From an uncultured Rhodospirillales bacterium (GTDB lineage Bacteria > Pseudomonadota > Alphaproteobacteria > Rhodospirillales > UBA2165), in NCBI GenBank assembly GCA_913055735.1, contig CAJXKD010000001.1:1364001-1428000 (forward strand): DNA of 64,000 nucleotides. The letters run 5' to 3'. The translations under genes were made by a program, and so were the position numbers. The notes under the pieces are model-generated. The model saw nothing but the letters and a program-made list of their open reading frames with translations, was not told the DNA's origin and searched no databases. Shown piece after piece: positions 18,344 through 27,563 of the stretch (its first letter is position 1; each line of letters opens with the position of its first letter).

Positions 18344-21064
18344 TCAGTCCTCCGTCAACGCCTTCAGGCGGTAGAGAAATTCCAGCGCCTCCTTGGGCGA
18401 AAGATCATCCGGATTAACGGCGGATAGCGCTTCCTCCGCAGGGGACGGGCCCGCACCGGATGGGGGGGCGGGTGCCGCCGCCGAGAAAAGCGGCAAATCG
18501 TCGGCAAGCCGCGTAACGGCGCCCGTTTGATTTTCCTCCTCGAGCGCCGCGAGCACGCCCTCCGCGCGGGTAACCACGGCTGCCGGCAGGCCGGCGAGGC
18601 GTCCGACGTGAATCCCGTAGGAACGATCGGCGGCACCGGGGGCCACCTCGTGCAGGAACACCACGTCGCCCTTCCATTCCTTGACCCGCATGGTACGGCA
18701 CGACAAGGCCGGCAAGCGCGCCGTGAGTTTTGTCAATTCGTGATAGTGCGTCGCAAACAGGGCGCGGCAGCCGTTGACTTCGTGCAGATGTTCGACCACC
18801 GCCCAGGCGATGGACAGGCCATCGAAAGTCGCCGTTCCGCGCCCAATCTCATCTAGGATCACAAAGGCGCGCGGCCCCGCTTGGGTCAGGATTGCCGCCG
18901 TTTCGACCATTTCAACCATGAAGGTGGAGCGCCCGCGCGCCAAATCGTCGGCGGCGCCGACCCGCGAAAACAACCTGTCGATAATGCCGATCCGGGCGCG
19001 CTCCGCCGGGACGAACGATCCCATCTGGGCGAGCACGGCGATCAACGCATTTTGCCGAAGGAATGTACTTTTGCCCGCCATGTTGGGACCGGTAAGAAGC
19101 CAAACACGGTCGTCGTCACAAAGAGTGCAATCATTGGTGACAAAGCGCGCGGCGCCGTCGGCCGCCAACGCCGCCTCAACCACCGGATGACGCCCCCCCA
19201 CAATCTCGAAATCGCGGCTGTCGTCGACCACCGGCCGCACCAACTGCCGCTCAACCGCCAGTTCGCCCAGGGCAGCGGCGACATCGATTGCCGCCATCGC
19301 GTCCGCAGCCTGCGCAATCGGCTCGCTATGCGCCAAGACTTTTTCCGTAAGTTGTTGAAAAATATCGAGTTCTAGGGCCAATGCCTTGTCCGCCGCACTG
19401 GCGATCTTGCCTTCCAATTCGCTCAGTTCGACCGTCGAATAGCGCACGGCATTGGCCATTGTTTGACGGTGAATGAACGGACTTTCCGGTCCGGCCGGCA
19501 TATTTTCGGCGTTCTTGGCGGTGACCTCGATGAAATAACCGAGCACGTTGTTGTGCCGCACCTTGAGCGACGCGATGCCAGTTTCCGAAGCGTACCGTTC
19601 TTGCAATCCGGCGATCAGTTTGCGGCTGTCGTCGCGCAACCCACGCAGTTGATCGAGATCCGAAGCACAGCCGGCACGGATGAAGCCGCCATCACGGGCC
19701 GTGAAGGGCAGCTCGTCTGCGAGCGCCGCGTCCAATTCGATCACCAAATCATCGTGTGTGCCAAGTTTGGCTGCCTGATCGGCAAGCCCGTCAGGCAACG
19801 TTTGCTGTTCCAGCCGCGCACGCATCTCAGCCGCGACACGCAGGCCGTCCCGTATCGCGGCCAGATCACGCGGCCCCCCGCGACCCAGCGATGCCCGCGA
19901 CAAAGCGCGTTCGATATCGGGACATTGTCGCAAGTGATCGCGGATCGCCCGCCGCACGTTTTGATCTCCGGCAAAATGTGCAACCATATCAAGGCGTTGC
20001 TCGATATCGGCGACACCGGTCAACGGGGCTGCCAAATGCGCGGCAAGTTTCCGGCCGCCGGCGCCGGTCAATGTGCGATCGATAACCGACAGCAATGTTC
20101 CTTGACGGCCGCCGCCGAGACTTTCACTGAGTTCCAAGTTCCGCCGAGTTGCCGCATCGATTTCCATCACCGCGCCTTCGGCGACGCGCACGGGACGGGC
20201 GAGGCGGGGCAAGCGCCCCTGCTGGGTCAATTCGACATAGTCGAGCAAGGCCCCGCCGGCGGCGAGTTCGGCACGGGTGAAACTGCCGAAGCCATCCAGG
20301 GTCTTTACACCGTAGAACGCGCAGAGACGCCGCTCGCCATTGGTGCTGTCGAAACGGCTGGACGGAAGCGGCGTCACGTAATCGCGCCATTCGCCGATGA
20401 TGTCGCCCATGTCCTCACGCCCCGTTAACCGGTCGGCGAGCACGATCTCGCGCGGCGACAAGCGCGCGAAAGCCGACGCCAATGTCACCGGCGGCAGTGT
20501 CTGCAAATAGAATTCTCCCGTCGACATGTCGAGCCACGCGAGCCCGAACGCTCCCTGCGCCTCGGCCAAGGCGGCAATATAGTTGTGCCGTTTGGCATCG
20601 AGGAGCGACTCCTCGGTAAGCGTGCCCGCGGTGATCGTTCGGACCACGGCGCGTTTAACCACTGACTTGCTGCCGCGCTTCTTGGCTTCCGCCGGATCTT
20701 CCACCTGTTCGCAAACAGCAACCTTGAAGCCCTTGCGGATCAGCCGCGAGAGATAACTTTCATGGCTGTGCACCGGCACACCGCACATGGGGATATCCTC
20801 ACCCAGATGCTTGCCCCGTTTGGTGAGCGCGATATCGAGCGCGGCCGCTGCCTGCACCGCGTCGTCAAAGAACAATTCGTAAAAATCGCCCATACGGTAG
20901 AACAGAAGGACACCGGGATTTTCCCGTTTTATGGCCAGATACTGGGCCATCATCGGGGTCATTTCCTTCGGCTTCGGAGAGGGCGTGCCCGCTTTTTGCC
21001 CAACCGGATCGGTCGTGGACTCCTTTTCCGAATAGGCGGTTGTATCGGGTGCGGCGTCAGTCAT
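18344..21064 (-). CDS. mutS: DNA mismatch repair protein MutS
   Basis: MutS recognises mismatches and starts repair. The 906 residues include the mismatch-reading Phe-X-Glu (F61-Y62-E63 in [10 protein letters not shown]), the lever and clamp domains, and the ABC ATPase with [14 protein letters not shown] (Walker A) and [18 protein letters not shown] (Walker B and signature). The C-terminal tail ([20 protein letters not shown]) is the dimer/tetramer region. The N-terminal 35 residues are a low-complexity extension. It heads the mutS-glnD run and diverges from phoX. Confidence 0.97.
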   Translation of the reverse strand: MTDAAPDTTAYSEKESTTDPVGQKAGTPSPKPKEMTPMMAQYLAIKRENPGVLLFYRMGDFYELFFDDAVQAAAALDIALTKRGKHLGEDIPMCGVPVHSHESYLSRLIRKGFKVAVCEQVEDPAEAKKRGSKSVVKRAVVRTITAGTLTEESLLDAKRHNYIAALAEAQGAFGLAWLDMSTGEFYLQTLPPVTLASAFARLSPREIVLADRLTGREDMGDIIGEWRDYVTPLPSSRFDSTNGERRLCAFYGVKTLDGFGSFTRAELAAGGALLDYVELTQQGRLPRLARPVRVAEGAVMEIDAATRRNLELSESLGGGRQGTLLSVIDRTLTGAGGRKLAAHLAAPLTGVADIEQRLDMVAHFAGDQNVRRAIRDHLRQCPDIERALSRASLGRGGPRDLAAIRDGLRVAAEMRARLEQQTLPDGLADQAAKLGTHDDLVIELDAALADELPFTARDGGFIRAGCASDLDQLRGLRDDSRKLIAGLQERYASETGIASLKVRHNNVLGYFIEVTAKNAENMPAGPESPFIHRQTMANAVRYSTVELSELEGKIASAADKALALELDIFQQLTEKVLAHSEPIAQAADAMAAIDVAAALGELAVERQLVRPVVDDSRDFEIVGGRHPVVEAALAADGAARFVTNDCTLCDDDRVWLLTGPNMAGKSTFLRQNALIAVLAQMGSFVPAERARIGIIDRLFSRVGAADDLARGRSTFMVEMVETAAILTQAGPRAFVILDEIGRGTATFDGLSIAWAVVEHLHEVNGCRALFATHYHELTKLTARLPALSCRTMRVKEWKGDVVFLHEVAPGAADRSYGIHVGRLAGLPAAVVTRAEGVLAALEEENQTGAVTRLADDLPLFSAAAPAPPSGAGPSPAEEALSAVNPDDLSPKEALEFLYRLKALTED

Positions 21065-21164
21065 TCCGGTTATCGGTCACGCGTTGATCGGGCCGGCATC
21101 CTATCATACGGATCTTCACGGACACACCCGGCAACTGTGAAGAAAATCCCGGCGTGGCAAAACG

Positions 21165-21193
21165 ACTTCATGGAACTGTCACTGCATCGTCAA
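21165..21193 (+). promoter_or_regulatory. Candidate Pho box upstream of phoX
   Basis: Three 7-base units spaced exactly 11 bases apart share TCA in the same register: ACTTCAT (21165), CTGTCAC (21176) and TCGTCAA (21187). The middle unit matches the PhoB half-site CTGTCAY fully; the outer ones are partial. An 11-base period is what PhoB needs. TAATTC at 21201 could be the -10. Placement ahead of a PhoX-family phosphatase, a known PhoB target in several Proteobacteria, supports the call. Confidence 0.5.
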
Positions 21194-21212
21194 CGCGCCT
21201 TAATTCACGCTG

Positions 21213-21325
21213 CATAAGGTTGGTTGCCTGCTCGTTTTAGAGCGTTGATTTGAGACTTTTCGATCGGGACGAAGCCCCCGAGCACCCGATCAAACGAGGG
21301 TGGTGCAATGCCACCCTCTTTTTTT
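21213..21325 (+). ncRNA. Candidate small RNA or attenuated leader between Pho box and phoX
   Basis: Downstream of the possible Pho box, about 110 bases end in two clean hairpins. GATCGGG (21262-21268) pairs with CCCGATC (21285-21291), and GAGGGTGG (21296-21303) pairs with CCACCCTC (21311-21318), followed by seven T. The terminator lies 138 bases before the phoX ATG with no gene in between. The transcript is therefore either a free-standing small RNA or a terminated phoX leader. The 5' end is inferred. No Rfam family was recognised. The rest of the 399-base gap (21065-21463) shows nothing else clear. Confidence 0.4.
21296..21325 (+). terminator. Intrinsic terminator upstream of phoX
   Basis: A perfect 8-base stem GAGGGTGG/CCACCCTC with a seven-base loop is followed directly by seven T residues. 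This is the strongest intrinsic terminator in the window. It points in the phoX direction but lies ahead of the gene, so it must end a short transcript or act as an attenuator. Confidence 0.8.
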
Positions 21326-21463
21326 CATCCAGTTCCATTGTCATCTTGTATTCATGATCCCGTCATACTTTGGAAAACGCTCTTGGTCAGACTCGTGCGG
21401 CCTATGCAGCCAACGCCGTCCACAATGAACGGCCAGCAAATTTCTGGACAGAGGGTCAAAAAG

Positions 21464-23431
21464 ATGCAGCAACACACGCATGTGAAAACGGCTGAGCTGG
21501 AGGAAGAGCTCATCCGTGACGACGACGACATTCCCAGCAATCCGCTGATCAATCCCACCTTTCAAGAAGTCTTCAATGCGCGCCTGAACCGGCGCGGTTT
21601 CCTGCGCGCCGCCGGGGCAACCACGGCCCTTGGTGCGGCCGCCCTGACCATGACCAGCGGCCTCGCCTACGCCAACGGCAAAACCAGCCTGACCTTTACG
21701 GAACTGCCGCACGGGTACGACGAGAACTTCCATGTCGCGCCCGGCTACAATGCCAACGTGCTGATCCGCTGGGGCGATGCGGTGGAAGCCGATGCGCCGG
21801 CGTTCGACCCCATGAACCAATCCGCCGACGCGCAGTCGAAACAGTTCGGCTACAACAACGATTATATCGGTTTCCTACCACTGCCGTTCGGATCGAAATC
21901 GGGCAACCGTGGCCTGTTGGCCATCAACCACGAGTACACCAACGCCTATTTGATGTTCCCGGGCATCACCAAAGCCAACTATCAAGACGCCATGACCCGT
22001 GACTTGGTGGACATCGAGATGGCGGCCCACGGCCACACGGTCATCGAGGTGGTCAAGGACGGCAACAGTTGGTCGGTGGTGCAGGGGAGCCCCTATAACC
22101 GCCGGATCACCGCGCTTACCACCGAGATGAAAATCTCCGGTCCCGCCGCCGGTCACGATAGGCTGAAAACCAAGGGCGATCCCACCGGCACACGGGTCAT
22201 CGGCACCCTCAACAACTGCGCCGGCGGCGACACGCCGTGGGGCACGGTGCTGATCGCCGAGGAAAACTTTCACGGTTATTTCGGCGGCAATCCCGAGAAA
22301 ACCAACGAGGCGCGCAATTACAAGCGCTATGGCTTGAAGGCCAAAAGCTCTTACGCTTGGTGGAAATTCCACGACCGGCTTAATGTCGAAAAAGAACCCA
22401 ACGAACCCAACCGTTTCGGTTGGATGGTCGAATACGATCCGTACGATCCCAACTCGACCCCGGTGAAGCGCACCGCCATCGGCCGCTTCAAGCACGAAGG
22501 CGCCACCACGGTCGTCAACAAGGACGGTCGCGTGGTCATCTATTCCGGCGACGACCAGCGTTTCGACTACATCTATAAGTTCGTCTCCGACGGCCGGTTC
22601 GATCCCAACAACCGCGCCGCCAATCGCGACATCCTCGATTCCGGCACCTTGTTCACGGCACGTCTCGACGCGGACGGCTCGCTGCACTGGCTGCCGCTGG
22701 TATGGGGAACCGGACCGCTGACCCCGGAGAACGGCTTCAACAGTCAGGCCGACGTGATGATCGAAACGCGCCGCGCCGCCGACCTGTTGGGTGCAACCCC
22801 CATGGACCGGCCGGAAGACGTGGAAACCAATCCCGTCACCGGCGTCGTCTACGTCATGCTGACCAACAACACGAAGCGCAAGAACGACCAGGTCGACGCC
22901 GCCAACCCGCGCGCCAACAACAAACATGGCCACGTGTTGGAAATGATCCCGCCGGGACGCGGTGCCGACGCCGATCACGGCGCCCTGACCTACAAGTGGG
23001 ACATCATGATCCAGGCCGGCGATCCGCGGAACCCGGACGACAAGGCACAATACCACGCCGATGTCAGCCAGGATGGTTGGTTGTCGACCCCCGACAACTG
23101 CGCCTTCGACAGTCGAGGCCGTTTGTGGATCGCCACCGACGGCGCGCCAAAAGCCGGCTTTGCCGACGGTGTGTGGGCGACGGACGTGGAAGGCGAGGGC
23201 CGTGCCCTCACCAAGCACTTCCTGCGCGCGCCGCGCGGGGCCGAACTTTGCGGACCGGCCTTCACCCCGGACGACGAAACCCTGTTCGTCGCCGTGCAAC
23301 ACCCGGCGGACGAGAAGGGGTCGAGCTTCGAAAAACCGTCCACCGGCTGGCCGGACTTCAAGGCCGGCACGCCGACCCGCCCGTCGGTTGTCGCGATCAC
23401 CCACGGTCAAGGGAAAACGATCGGCTCCTAA
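21464..23431 (+). CDS. phoX: PhoX-family phosphatase, Tat-exported
   Basis: A 655-residue DUF839/PhoX-family protein, a calcium- and iron-dependent phosphomonoesterase family exported folded by Tat. The Tat motif NRRGFLRAAG sits at residues 42-51, followed by a hydrophobic stretch and AYA cleavage near 70. The extended N-terminal region before it is usual for this family. Domain features include GNRGLLAINHEYTN, NNCAGGDTPWGTVLIAEEN and DDQRFDYIYKF. ATG 21464 is chosen for GAGGG ten bases upstream. A candidate Pho box and terminated leader precede it, and a terminator follows the stop. A role in organic phosphate scavenging is inferred from the family. Confidence 0.9.
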   Translation: MQQHTHVKTAELEEELIRDDDDIPSNPLINPTFQEVFNARLNRRGFLRAAGATTALGAAALTMTSGLAYANGKTSLTFTELPHGYDENFHVAPGYNANVLIRWGDAVEADAPAFDPMNQSADAQSKQFGYNNDYIGFLPLPFGSKSGNRGLLAINHEYTNAYLMFPGITKANYQDAMTRDLVDIEMAAHGHTVIEVVKDGNSWSVVQGSPYNRRITALTTEMKISGPAAGHDRLKTKGDPTGTRVIGTLNNCAGGDTPWGTVLIAEENFHGYFGGNPEKTNEARNYKRYGLKAKSSYAWWKFHDRLNVEKEPNEPNRFGWMVEYDPYDPNSTPVKRTAIGRFKHEGATTVVNKDGRVVIYSGDDQRFDYIYKFVSDGRFDPNNRAANRDILDSGTLFTARLDADGSLHWLPLVWGTGPLTPENGFNSQADVMIETRRAADLLGATPMDRPEDVETNPVTGVVYVMLTNNTKRKNDQVDAANPRANNKHGHVLEMIPPGRGADADHGALTYKWDIMIQAGDPRNPDDKAQYHADVSQDGWLSTPDNCAFDSRGRLWIATDGAPKAGFADGVWATDVEGEGRALTKHFLRAPRGAELCGPAFTPDDETLFVAVQHPADEKGSSFEKPSTGWPDFKAGTPTRPSVVAITHGQGKTIGS

Positions 23432-23456
23432 CGATCACGACCACGGCAAAGTCAGG

Positions 23457-23484
23457 AAAGGGCGGCTTTTGCCGCCCTTTCTTT
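23457..23484 (+). terminator. Intrinsic terminator of phoX
   Basis: AAAGGGCGGC (23457-23466) pairs with GCCGCCCTTT (23471-23480) around a TTTT loop and is followed by CTTTT. It ends phoX and abuts the convergent macrodomain gene, so it may also reduce antisense read-through. Confidence 0.8.
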
Positions 23485-24011
23485 TAAAGCTGTTCCACGG
23501 CCGCTTCGTGGGCAATGCGGGACGCCGCACCGAAACAACAGAACACGGCACTTTCCATTTCCGTCGCGGTTGTCAGGAAATCGCCGACGGTTTCGACGGC
23601 GATTACGGCGGCCCGATCGGCGGGAAATCCATAAACACCGGTGCTGATCGCGGGAAATGCAATGGACCGGACTTTGTGCTCTACGGCGAGGGCCAGCGAA
23701 TTGCGGTAACATTTGGCGAGCAAGCCGTGTTCATCATGGCCACCGCCGCGCCACACGGGGCCGACTGTATGAATGACATAGCGGGCGGGAAGGTCGTAGC
23801 CTTTGGTGATCCGCGCTTCGCCGGTCGGACAGCCGCCGATGGTCCGGCATTCTTCCAGCAAGCGCGGACCCGCCGCTCGATGTATGGCGCCGTCGACCCC
23901 GCCGCCTCCTAAAAGGCTTTCATTAGCTGCATTGACGATGGCATCGAGATCGAGGCGTGTGATATCGCTTTCAATGATGGTTATGCGCGGGTCCGGGCCG
24001 GACACGGTCAT
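23484..24011 (-). CDS. Macrodomain protein (O-acetyl-ADP-ribose deacetylase type)
   Basis: A 175-residue macrodomain of the MacroD/YmdB type, which hydrolyses O-acetyl-ADP-ribose and can remove mono-ADP-ribose from proteins. Characteristic motifs are [20 protein letters not shown] (ligand loop) and [14 protein letters not shown] (diphosphate loop). The ATG overlaps the ald stop by four bases (ATGA), so it is translated with alanine dehydrogenase. The link between an NAD-using enzyme and an ADP-ribose enzyme may be functional or accidental. Activity follows from the motif set; substrate is not shown. Confidence 0.9.
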   Translation of the reverse strand: MTVSGPDPRITIIESDITRLDLDAIVNAANESLLGGGGVDGAIHRAAGPRLLEECRTIGGCPTGEARITKGYDLPARYVIHTVGPVWRGGGHDEHGLLAKCYRNSLALAVEHKVRSIAFPAISTGVYGFPADRAAVIAVETVGDFLTTATEMESAVFCCFGAASRIAHEAAVEQL

Positions 24012-25126
24012 CCTTTCAGAGAGTCATCCGGCGACTGGAAGTCGTACCCGAGATCGGCGGCAACCGCCTCGTGCGTGATCTTTCCGCGATGAACATTGAG
24101 ACCATTTTTGAGGTGGGGATCGTCTTTCATGGCCTGGACGTAGCCTTTGTCGGCCAGCGCCAACACGAATGGCAAGGTCGCATTGTTCAAGGCACGCGCC
24201 GATGTGCGCGCGACCGCACCCGGCATGTTGGTCACGCAGTAATGTACGACGCCTTCATCGACGTATGTAGGGTCGGCATGGGTGGTCGGCCGGCTGGTTT
24301 CGCAACAGCCGCCTTGATCGATGGCGACATCGACGATGACCGACCCGCGCTGCATCTGCGATACCATATCACGGGTGATCACCTTGGGCGCCGCCGCGCC
24401 GGGAGAGAGAACCGCGCCGATCACTAGATCAGCATGAGACACATGGTCCTCGATGGAATCGACCGTCGCGAAAATGGTGTTGAGTTGCCGGCCGAACTGC
24501 ATGTCGAGCTCATAGAGACGCGGCAGGGATTTATCGATCACCGTCACCGACGCTTCCAACCCCATCGCCATGCGCGCCGCATTGGTACCGACGACGCCGC
24601 CACCCAAGATGACGACCTTTGCCACCGGCACGCCGGGTACGCCGCCCAGCAAAATACCTGCACCCCCTTGTTCGCGTTCGAGACAGTGGGCACCAACTTG
24701 CACCGCCATACGCCCTGCCACTTCGCTCATTGGCGCCAAAAGGGGAAGGCCGCCGCGCGTGTCCGTCACTGTTTCGTAGGCAACCGCGATGCATCCGGAG
24801 CGGAGGAGCCCCGCCGTCTGATCGGGTTCGGCGGCAAGGTGCAAATACGTAAACAGCACTTGTCCCTCGCGAAGCATATCGAGTTCGACAGGTTGAGGTT
24901 CCTTGACCTTCACCACCATATCGGCGGTGTCAAAAACATCCTTCGCGGACGGGACGATGCGCGCACCGGCGGCCTCGTAATGGCGGTCGAAGAAACCGGT
25001 ACCCTCTCCGGCAGACGTTTCGACGATAACCTCGTGACCGTGATGAACCAATTCGCGAACACTGCCGGGAACCAATCCGACCCGGTATTCGTGGGTCTTA
25101 ATTTCCTTGGGTGCGCCGATAAGCAT
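24008..25126 (-). CDS. ald: Alanine dehydrogenase
   Basis: A 372-residue NAD-dependent L-alanine dehydrogenase interconverting alanine and pyruvate plus ammonia. [42 protein letters not shown] and the Rossmann motif [17 protein letters not shown] are typical. A GGAGGG lies eight bases before the ATG, and a TATAAT is about 20 bases upstream. There is no adjacent Lrp-type regulator, which often sits beside ald. It is followed by the macrodomain gene with a four-base overlap. Confidence 0.95.
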   Translation of the reverse strand: MLIGAPKEIKTHEYRVGLVPGSVRELVHHGHEVIVETSAGEGTGFFDRHYEAAGARIVPSAKDVFDTADMVVKVKEPQPVELDMLREGQVLFTYLHLAAEPDQTAGLLRSGCIAVAYETVTDTRGGLPLLAPMSEVAGRMAVQVGAHCLEREQGGAGILLGGVPGVPVAKVVILGGGVVGTNAARMAMGLEASVTVIDKSLPRLYELDMQFGRQLNTIFATVDSIEDHVSHADLVIGAVLSPGAAAPKVITRDMVSQMQRGSVIVDVAIDQGGCCETSRPTTHADPTYVDEGVVHYCVTNMPGAVARTSARALNNATLPFVLALADKGYVQAMKDDPHLKNGLNVHRGKITHEAVAADLGYDFQSPDDSLKG

Positions 25127-25146
25127 AAATGTAGCCCTCCTGTAGC

Positions 25147-25152
25147 ATTATA
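25147..25152 (-). promoter_or_regulatory. TATAAT -10 element of ald
   Basis: A consensus -10 on the minus strand lies 20 bases before the ald ATG, leaving room for the GGAGGG ribosome site. A TTGACC exists upstream but 23-25 bases away, too far for normal spacing, so an activator may be needed. Embedded in an alternating TA stretch. Confidence 0.4.
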
Positions 25153-25242
25153 TATATGCCTCACACCTCGGCGTTGATAGCGGTCAAATTCAGGTGTTCC
25201 CGTCGATGAGGATATGCTAGTTCCGAACGTTAGGAATTCCGA

Positions 25243-26256
25243 ATGGCCACCATCCCTCAACCTCCGAAAACCATCGCCGTTTATGTCGGCCTTGATCGCG
25301 TCGGCGACGGGCTTTTGAAGCTGCCGTTCGTCCGCGCGCTGAGAGCCCTTTTTCCCGACGCACACATCACCTGGATCGCCGGACGTGAGAACAGTGTCTA
25401 TAGCGGCATTCTGGCGCCGCTTGTCGATGGCCTGATCGATGAGGTTATCGACTACGCCAGTATCGGCATCAGTGCGAAAGAGTTTTTTAGGCGGCCGCTC
25501 GACGGCCGCAAGTTTGATCTGGTCATCGACACCCAGCGCGGCGCGCTCGCGGCATTTCAAATGCGGCGGCTATGCCGCGGCGTGTTCATATCGCCGTTCG
25601 CCCGTTTTCTATTGTCATCGAAAAAACCGAAGGCTGGATATAAACGCTCAAAAAGCATGCTGCGGCAAATGCTCGATCTGTTGGAAATCGCTTCCGGCAC
25701 GACTTTGGAAACGCCCACCACGCTGGAGGTTCCCCTCGACGCACCGATCACGGCTATGGCGGAGCAGCTCCTTCCCTACGGCCCCACTTATGTCGGCTTG
25801 TCGCCGGGCGCAGGCGGCGCTTCCAAATGCTGGCCGTTGGAAAATTACATATCGCTCGCCAAGCGGCTTTCGGCGGATGGGCACGCGCCGGTCTTCCTGC
25901 TGGGGCCCATGGAAGAGAGCTGGCGGCAAGATATCGCCGCGCACGTGCCCGGCGCCTTATTCCCGGTCCAATCTGACAAGTTCGACCGCAAGGCCCTACT
26001 GGATCCGCGCATAACTATTGCGTTGGCCAAGCGGCTGGCCGCTGCGGTTGCCAACGATTCCGGGATCGGGCACATGCTGTCGGCTGGCGGCATGCCATTG
26101 ATCACCCTATTTGGCCACACGCCACCGGAGAAGTTCCGGCCGCTCGCGGCAGATCTCACCCTTATCAGAGCCACCGACTACGGCAGCGAGGATATGAGTG
26201 TGATCCCCGTCGACGCCGTCGCCAATGCGGTGAATGCGATCCTCAGCCGCCCTTAA
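25243..26256 (+). CDS. Glycosyltransferase family 9 protein (GT9-a)
   Basis: A 337-residue GT-B glycosyltransferase of family 9, related to ADP-heptose:LPS heptosyltransferases. The N-terminus AVYVGLDRVGDGLLKLPFVRAL is the acceptor-side signature, YVGLSPGAGGASKCWPLENY the donor-domain start, and VANDSGIGHMLSAGGMPLITLFG the sugar-nucleotide site. It lacks the cysteine-rich tail of the other two GT9 proteins in the cassette. Its stop interlocks with that of the convergent ampG gene in TTAA. LPS core or another surface glycan is the likely product; the acceptor is unknown. Confidence 0.88.
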   Translation: MATIPQPPKTIAVYVGLDRVGDGLLKLPFVRALRALFPDAHITWIAGRENSVYSGILAPLVDGLIDEVIDYASIGISAKEFFRRPLDGRKFDLVIDTQRGALAAFQMRRLCRGVFISPFARFLLSSKKPKAGYKRSKSMLRQMLDLLEIASGTTLETPTTLEVPLDAPITAMAEQLLPYGPTYVGLSPGAGGASKCWPLENYISLAKRLSADGHAPVFLLGPMEESWRQDIAAHVPGALFPVQSDKFDRKALLDPRITIALAKRLAAAVANDSGIGHMLSAGGMPLITLFGHTPPEKFRPLAADLTLIRATDYGSEDMSVIPVDAVANAVNAILSRP

Positions 26257-27563
26257 GCAGCACCAGGTTCAGCCGCCGGTTCGGGCGGCGGATATCGCCG
26301 CACCATCCAGAACAGCAGCAGCAGGCCCGGCAACGCGATCACGGTGCTGATGACGAAGAAACTCACCCAATCGACATTGTCGGCGAGCCATCCCGATGAG
26401 GACGACAAAACGGTGCGGCCCACCGCCATGAAGGACGACAGCAACGCGTATTGGGTGGCCGTATATTCGATGGTGCAAAGGCTCGAAAGGTAGGCGACGA
26501 ACGCCGCCGATCCCATGCCACCCGACAGGTTCTCGACGCCGACGGTCACCGCCAACATGGCAAGGTCGTGCCCCACCGCCGCCTGCACGGCGAACAACAG
26601 GTTTGACAGCATCTGCAGAATACCTGCGAAAACCAGACTTTTGATCAGCCCGTAGCGGAATACCATTGCGCCGCCGATGAACACGCCGGCCAGCGTCGCG
26701 GCAAGTCCGAAAATCTTGCTGACATTGGCGATTTCCACCTTGGTGAAAGCCATCTCGACATAAAAGGGATTGGCCATCACACCGGCAAACGCATCGCCGA
26801 ATTTATAGAGCAGAATGAACAACAAAATGAACAGCCAGCCGGGGCGGCGCATAAAGTCGGCGAACGGATCAATCACCGCCGAGCGTAGCAGTTCGCCATA
26901 GGATTCATGCGTTGCAACGGCGGGTTCGCGAGATGCCGAAACGGCAGGCTCGCCGCCATAGAGAACGGCGGCGATTCCGACAACCACCAGCACTGCTTCC
27001 AGGGCATACACCCAGAACCAATCCACCTGTTCGGCTAGGTAAAGGGCGCCCGCGCCCGCCGCAAGCAAGCCAAAACGGTAGCCCACCTGGGTCATAGCCG
27101 CGCCGGCGCCTTGTTCATGCTCTTCGAGCGTTTCGATGCGATAGGCGTCGATGACGATATCTTGGCTTGCCGACAGGAACGCGACGGCAAACGCAGCAAA
27201 CACCATTATCTCCAATGAACTCGTCGGGCTGAGAGTTCCTAAAAACACCACCGCAACCATCAACAGAAGCTGGATCACCACCATCCAACTGCGACGCCGT
27301 CCGAGCCAACGGGTTAATCCGGGCAAGCCCACATGATCGATAATCGGTGCCCAAAGGAATTTCAGATTGTAGGGAAGGCCGACCAGCACGAAGAGGCCGA
27401 TAGCGGTGTTAGTTATGCCTTCTTCCTTCATCCAGATGGCGAGGGTGCCGCCGGTGAGTAGCAGAGGCAGGCCGCTGGAAAAGCCGAGTAAAAGAATGAC
27501 GATTTGGCGGCGGTCCAAATAGATGCGCACGGCATCCAGCCAATTGCGTCGGGCATCGATCAT
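26253..27563 (-). CDS. ampG: AmpG-family MFS permease
   Basis: A 436-residue major-facilitator protein with about 12 membrane helices. Starting features LLGFSSGLPLLLTGGTLAIWMKEEG split over the first helix and LKFLWAPIIDHVGLP match AmpG, which imports GlcNAc-anhydroMurNAc peptides during peptidoglycan recycling. SASQDIVIDAYRIE is another conserved AmpG block. The ATG overlaps the end of the upstream GT9 gene (ATGA), so it is the last gene of a five-gene run. Muropeptide specificity is likely but in this glycan context another cargo is possible. Confidence 0.85.
   Translation of the reverse strand: MIDARRNWLDAVRIYLDRRQIVILLLGFSSGLPLLLTGGTLAIWMKEEGITNTAIGLFVLVGLPYNLKFLWAPIIDHVGLPGLTRWLGRRRSWMVVIQLLLMVAVVFLGTLSPTSSLEIMVFAAFAVAFLSASQDIVIDAYRIETLEEHEQGAGAAMTQVGYRFGLLAAGAGALYLAEQVDWFWVYALEAVLVVVGIAAVLYGGEPAVSASREPAVATHESYGELLRSAVIDPFADFMRRPGWLFILLFILLYKFGDAFAGVMANPFYVEMAFTKVEIANVSKIFGLAATLAGVFIGGAMVFRYGLIKSLVFAGILQMLSNLLFAVQAAVGHDLAMLAVTVGVENLSGGMGSAAFVAYLSSLCTIEYTATQYALLSSFMAVGRTVLSSSSGWLADNVDWVSFFVISTVIALPGLLLLFWMVRRYPPPEPAAEPGAA

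Noticed and set aside
21230..21245. GTTTTAGAGC, identical to the start of a common Cas9 repeat/tracrRNA
   Set aside because: A single 10-base match with no repeats, spacers or cas genes nearby; chance or a common alphaproteobacterial intergenic word.
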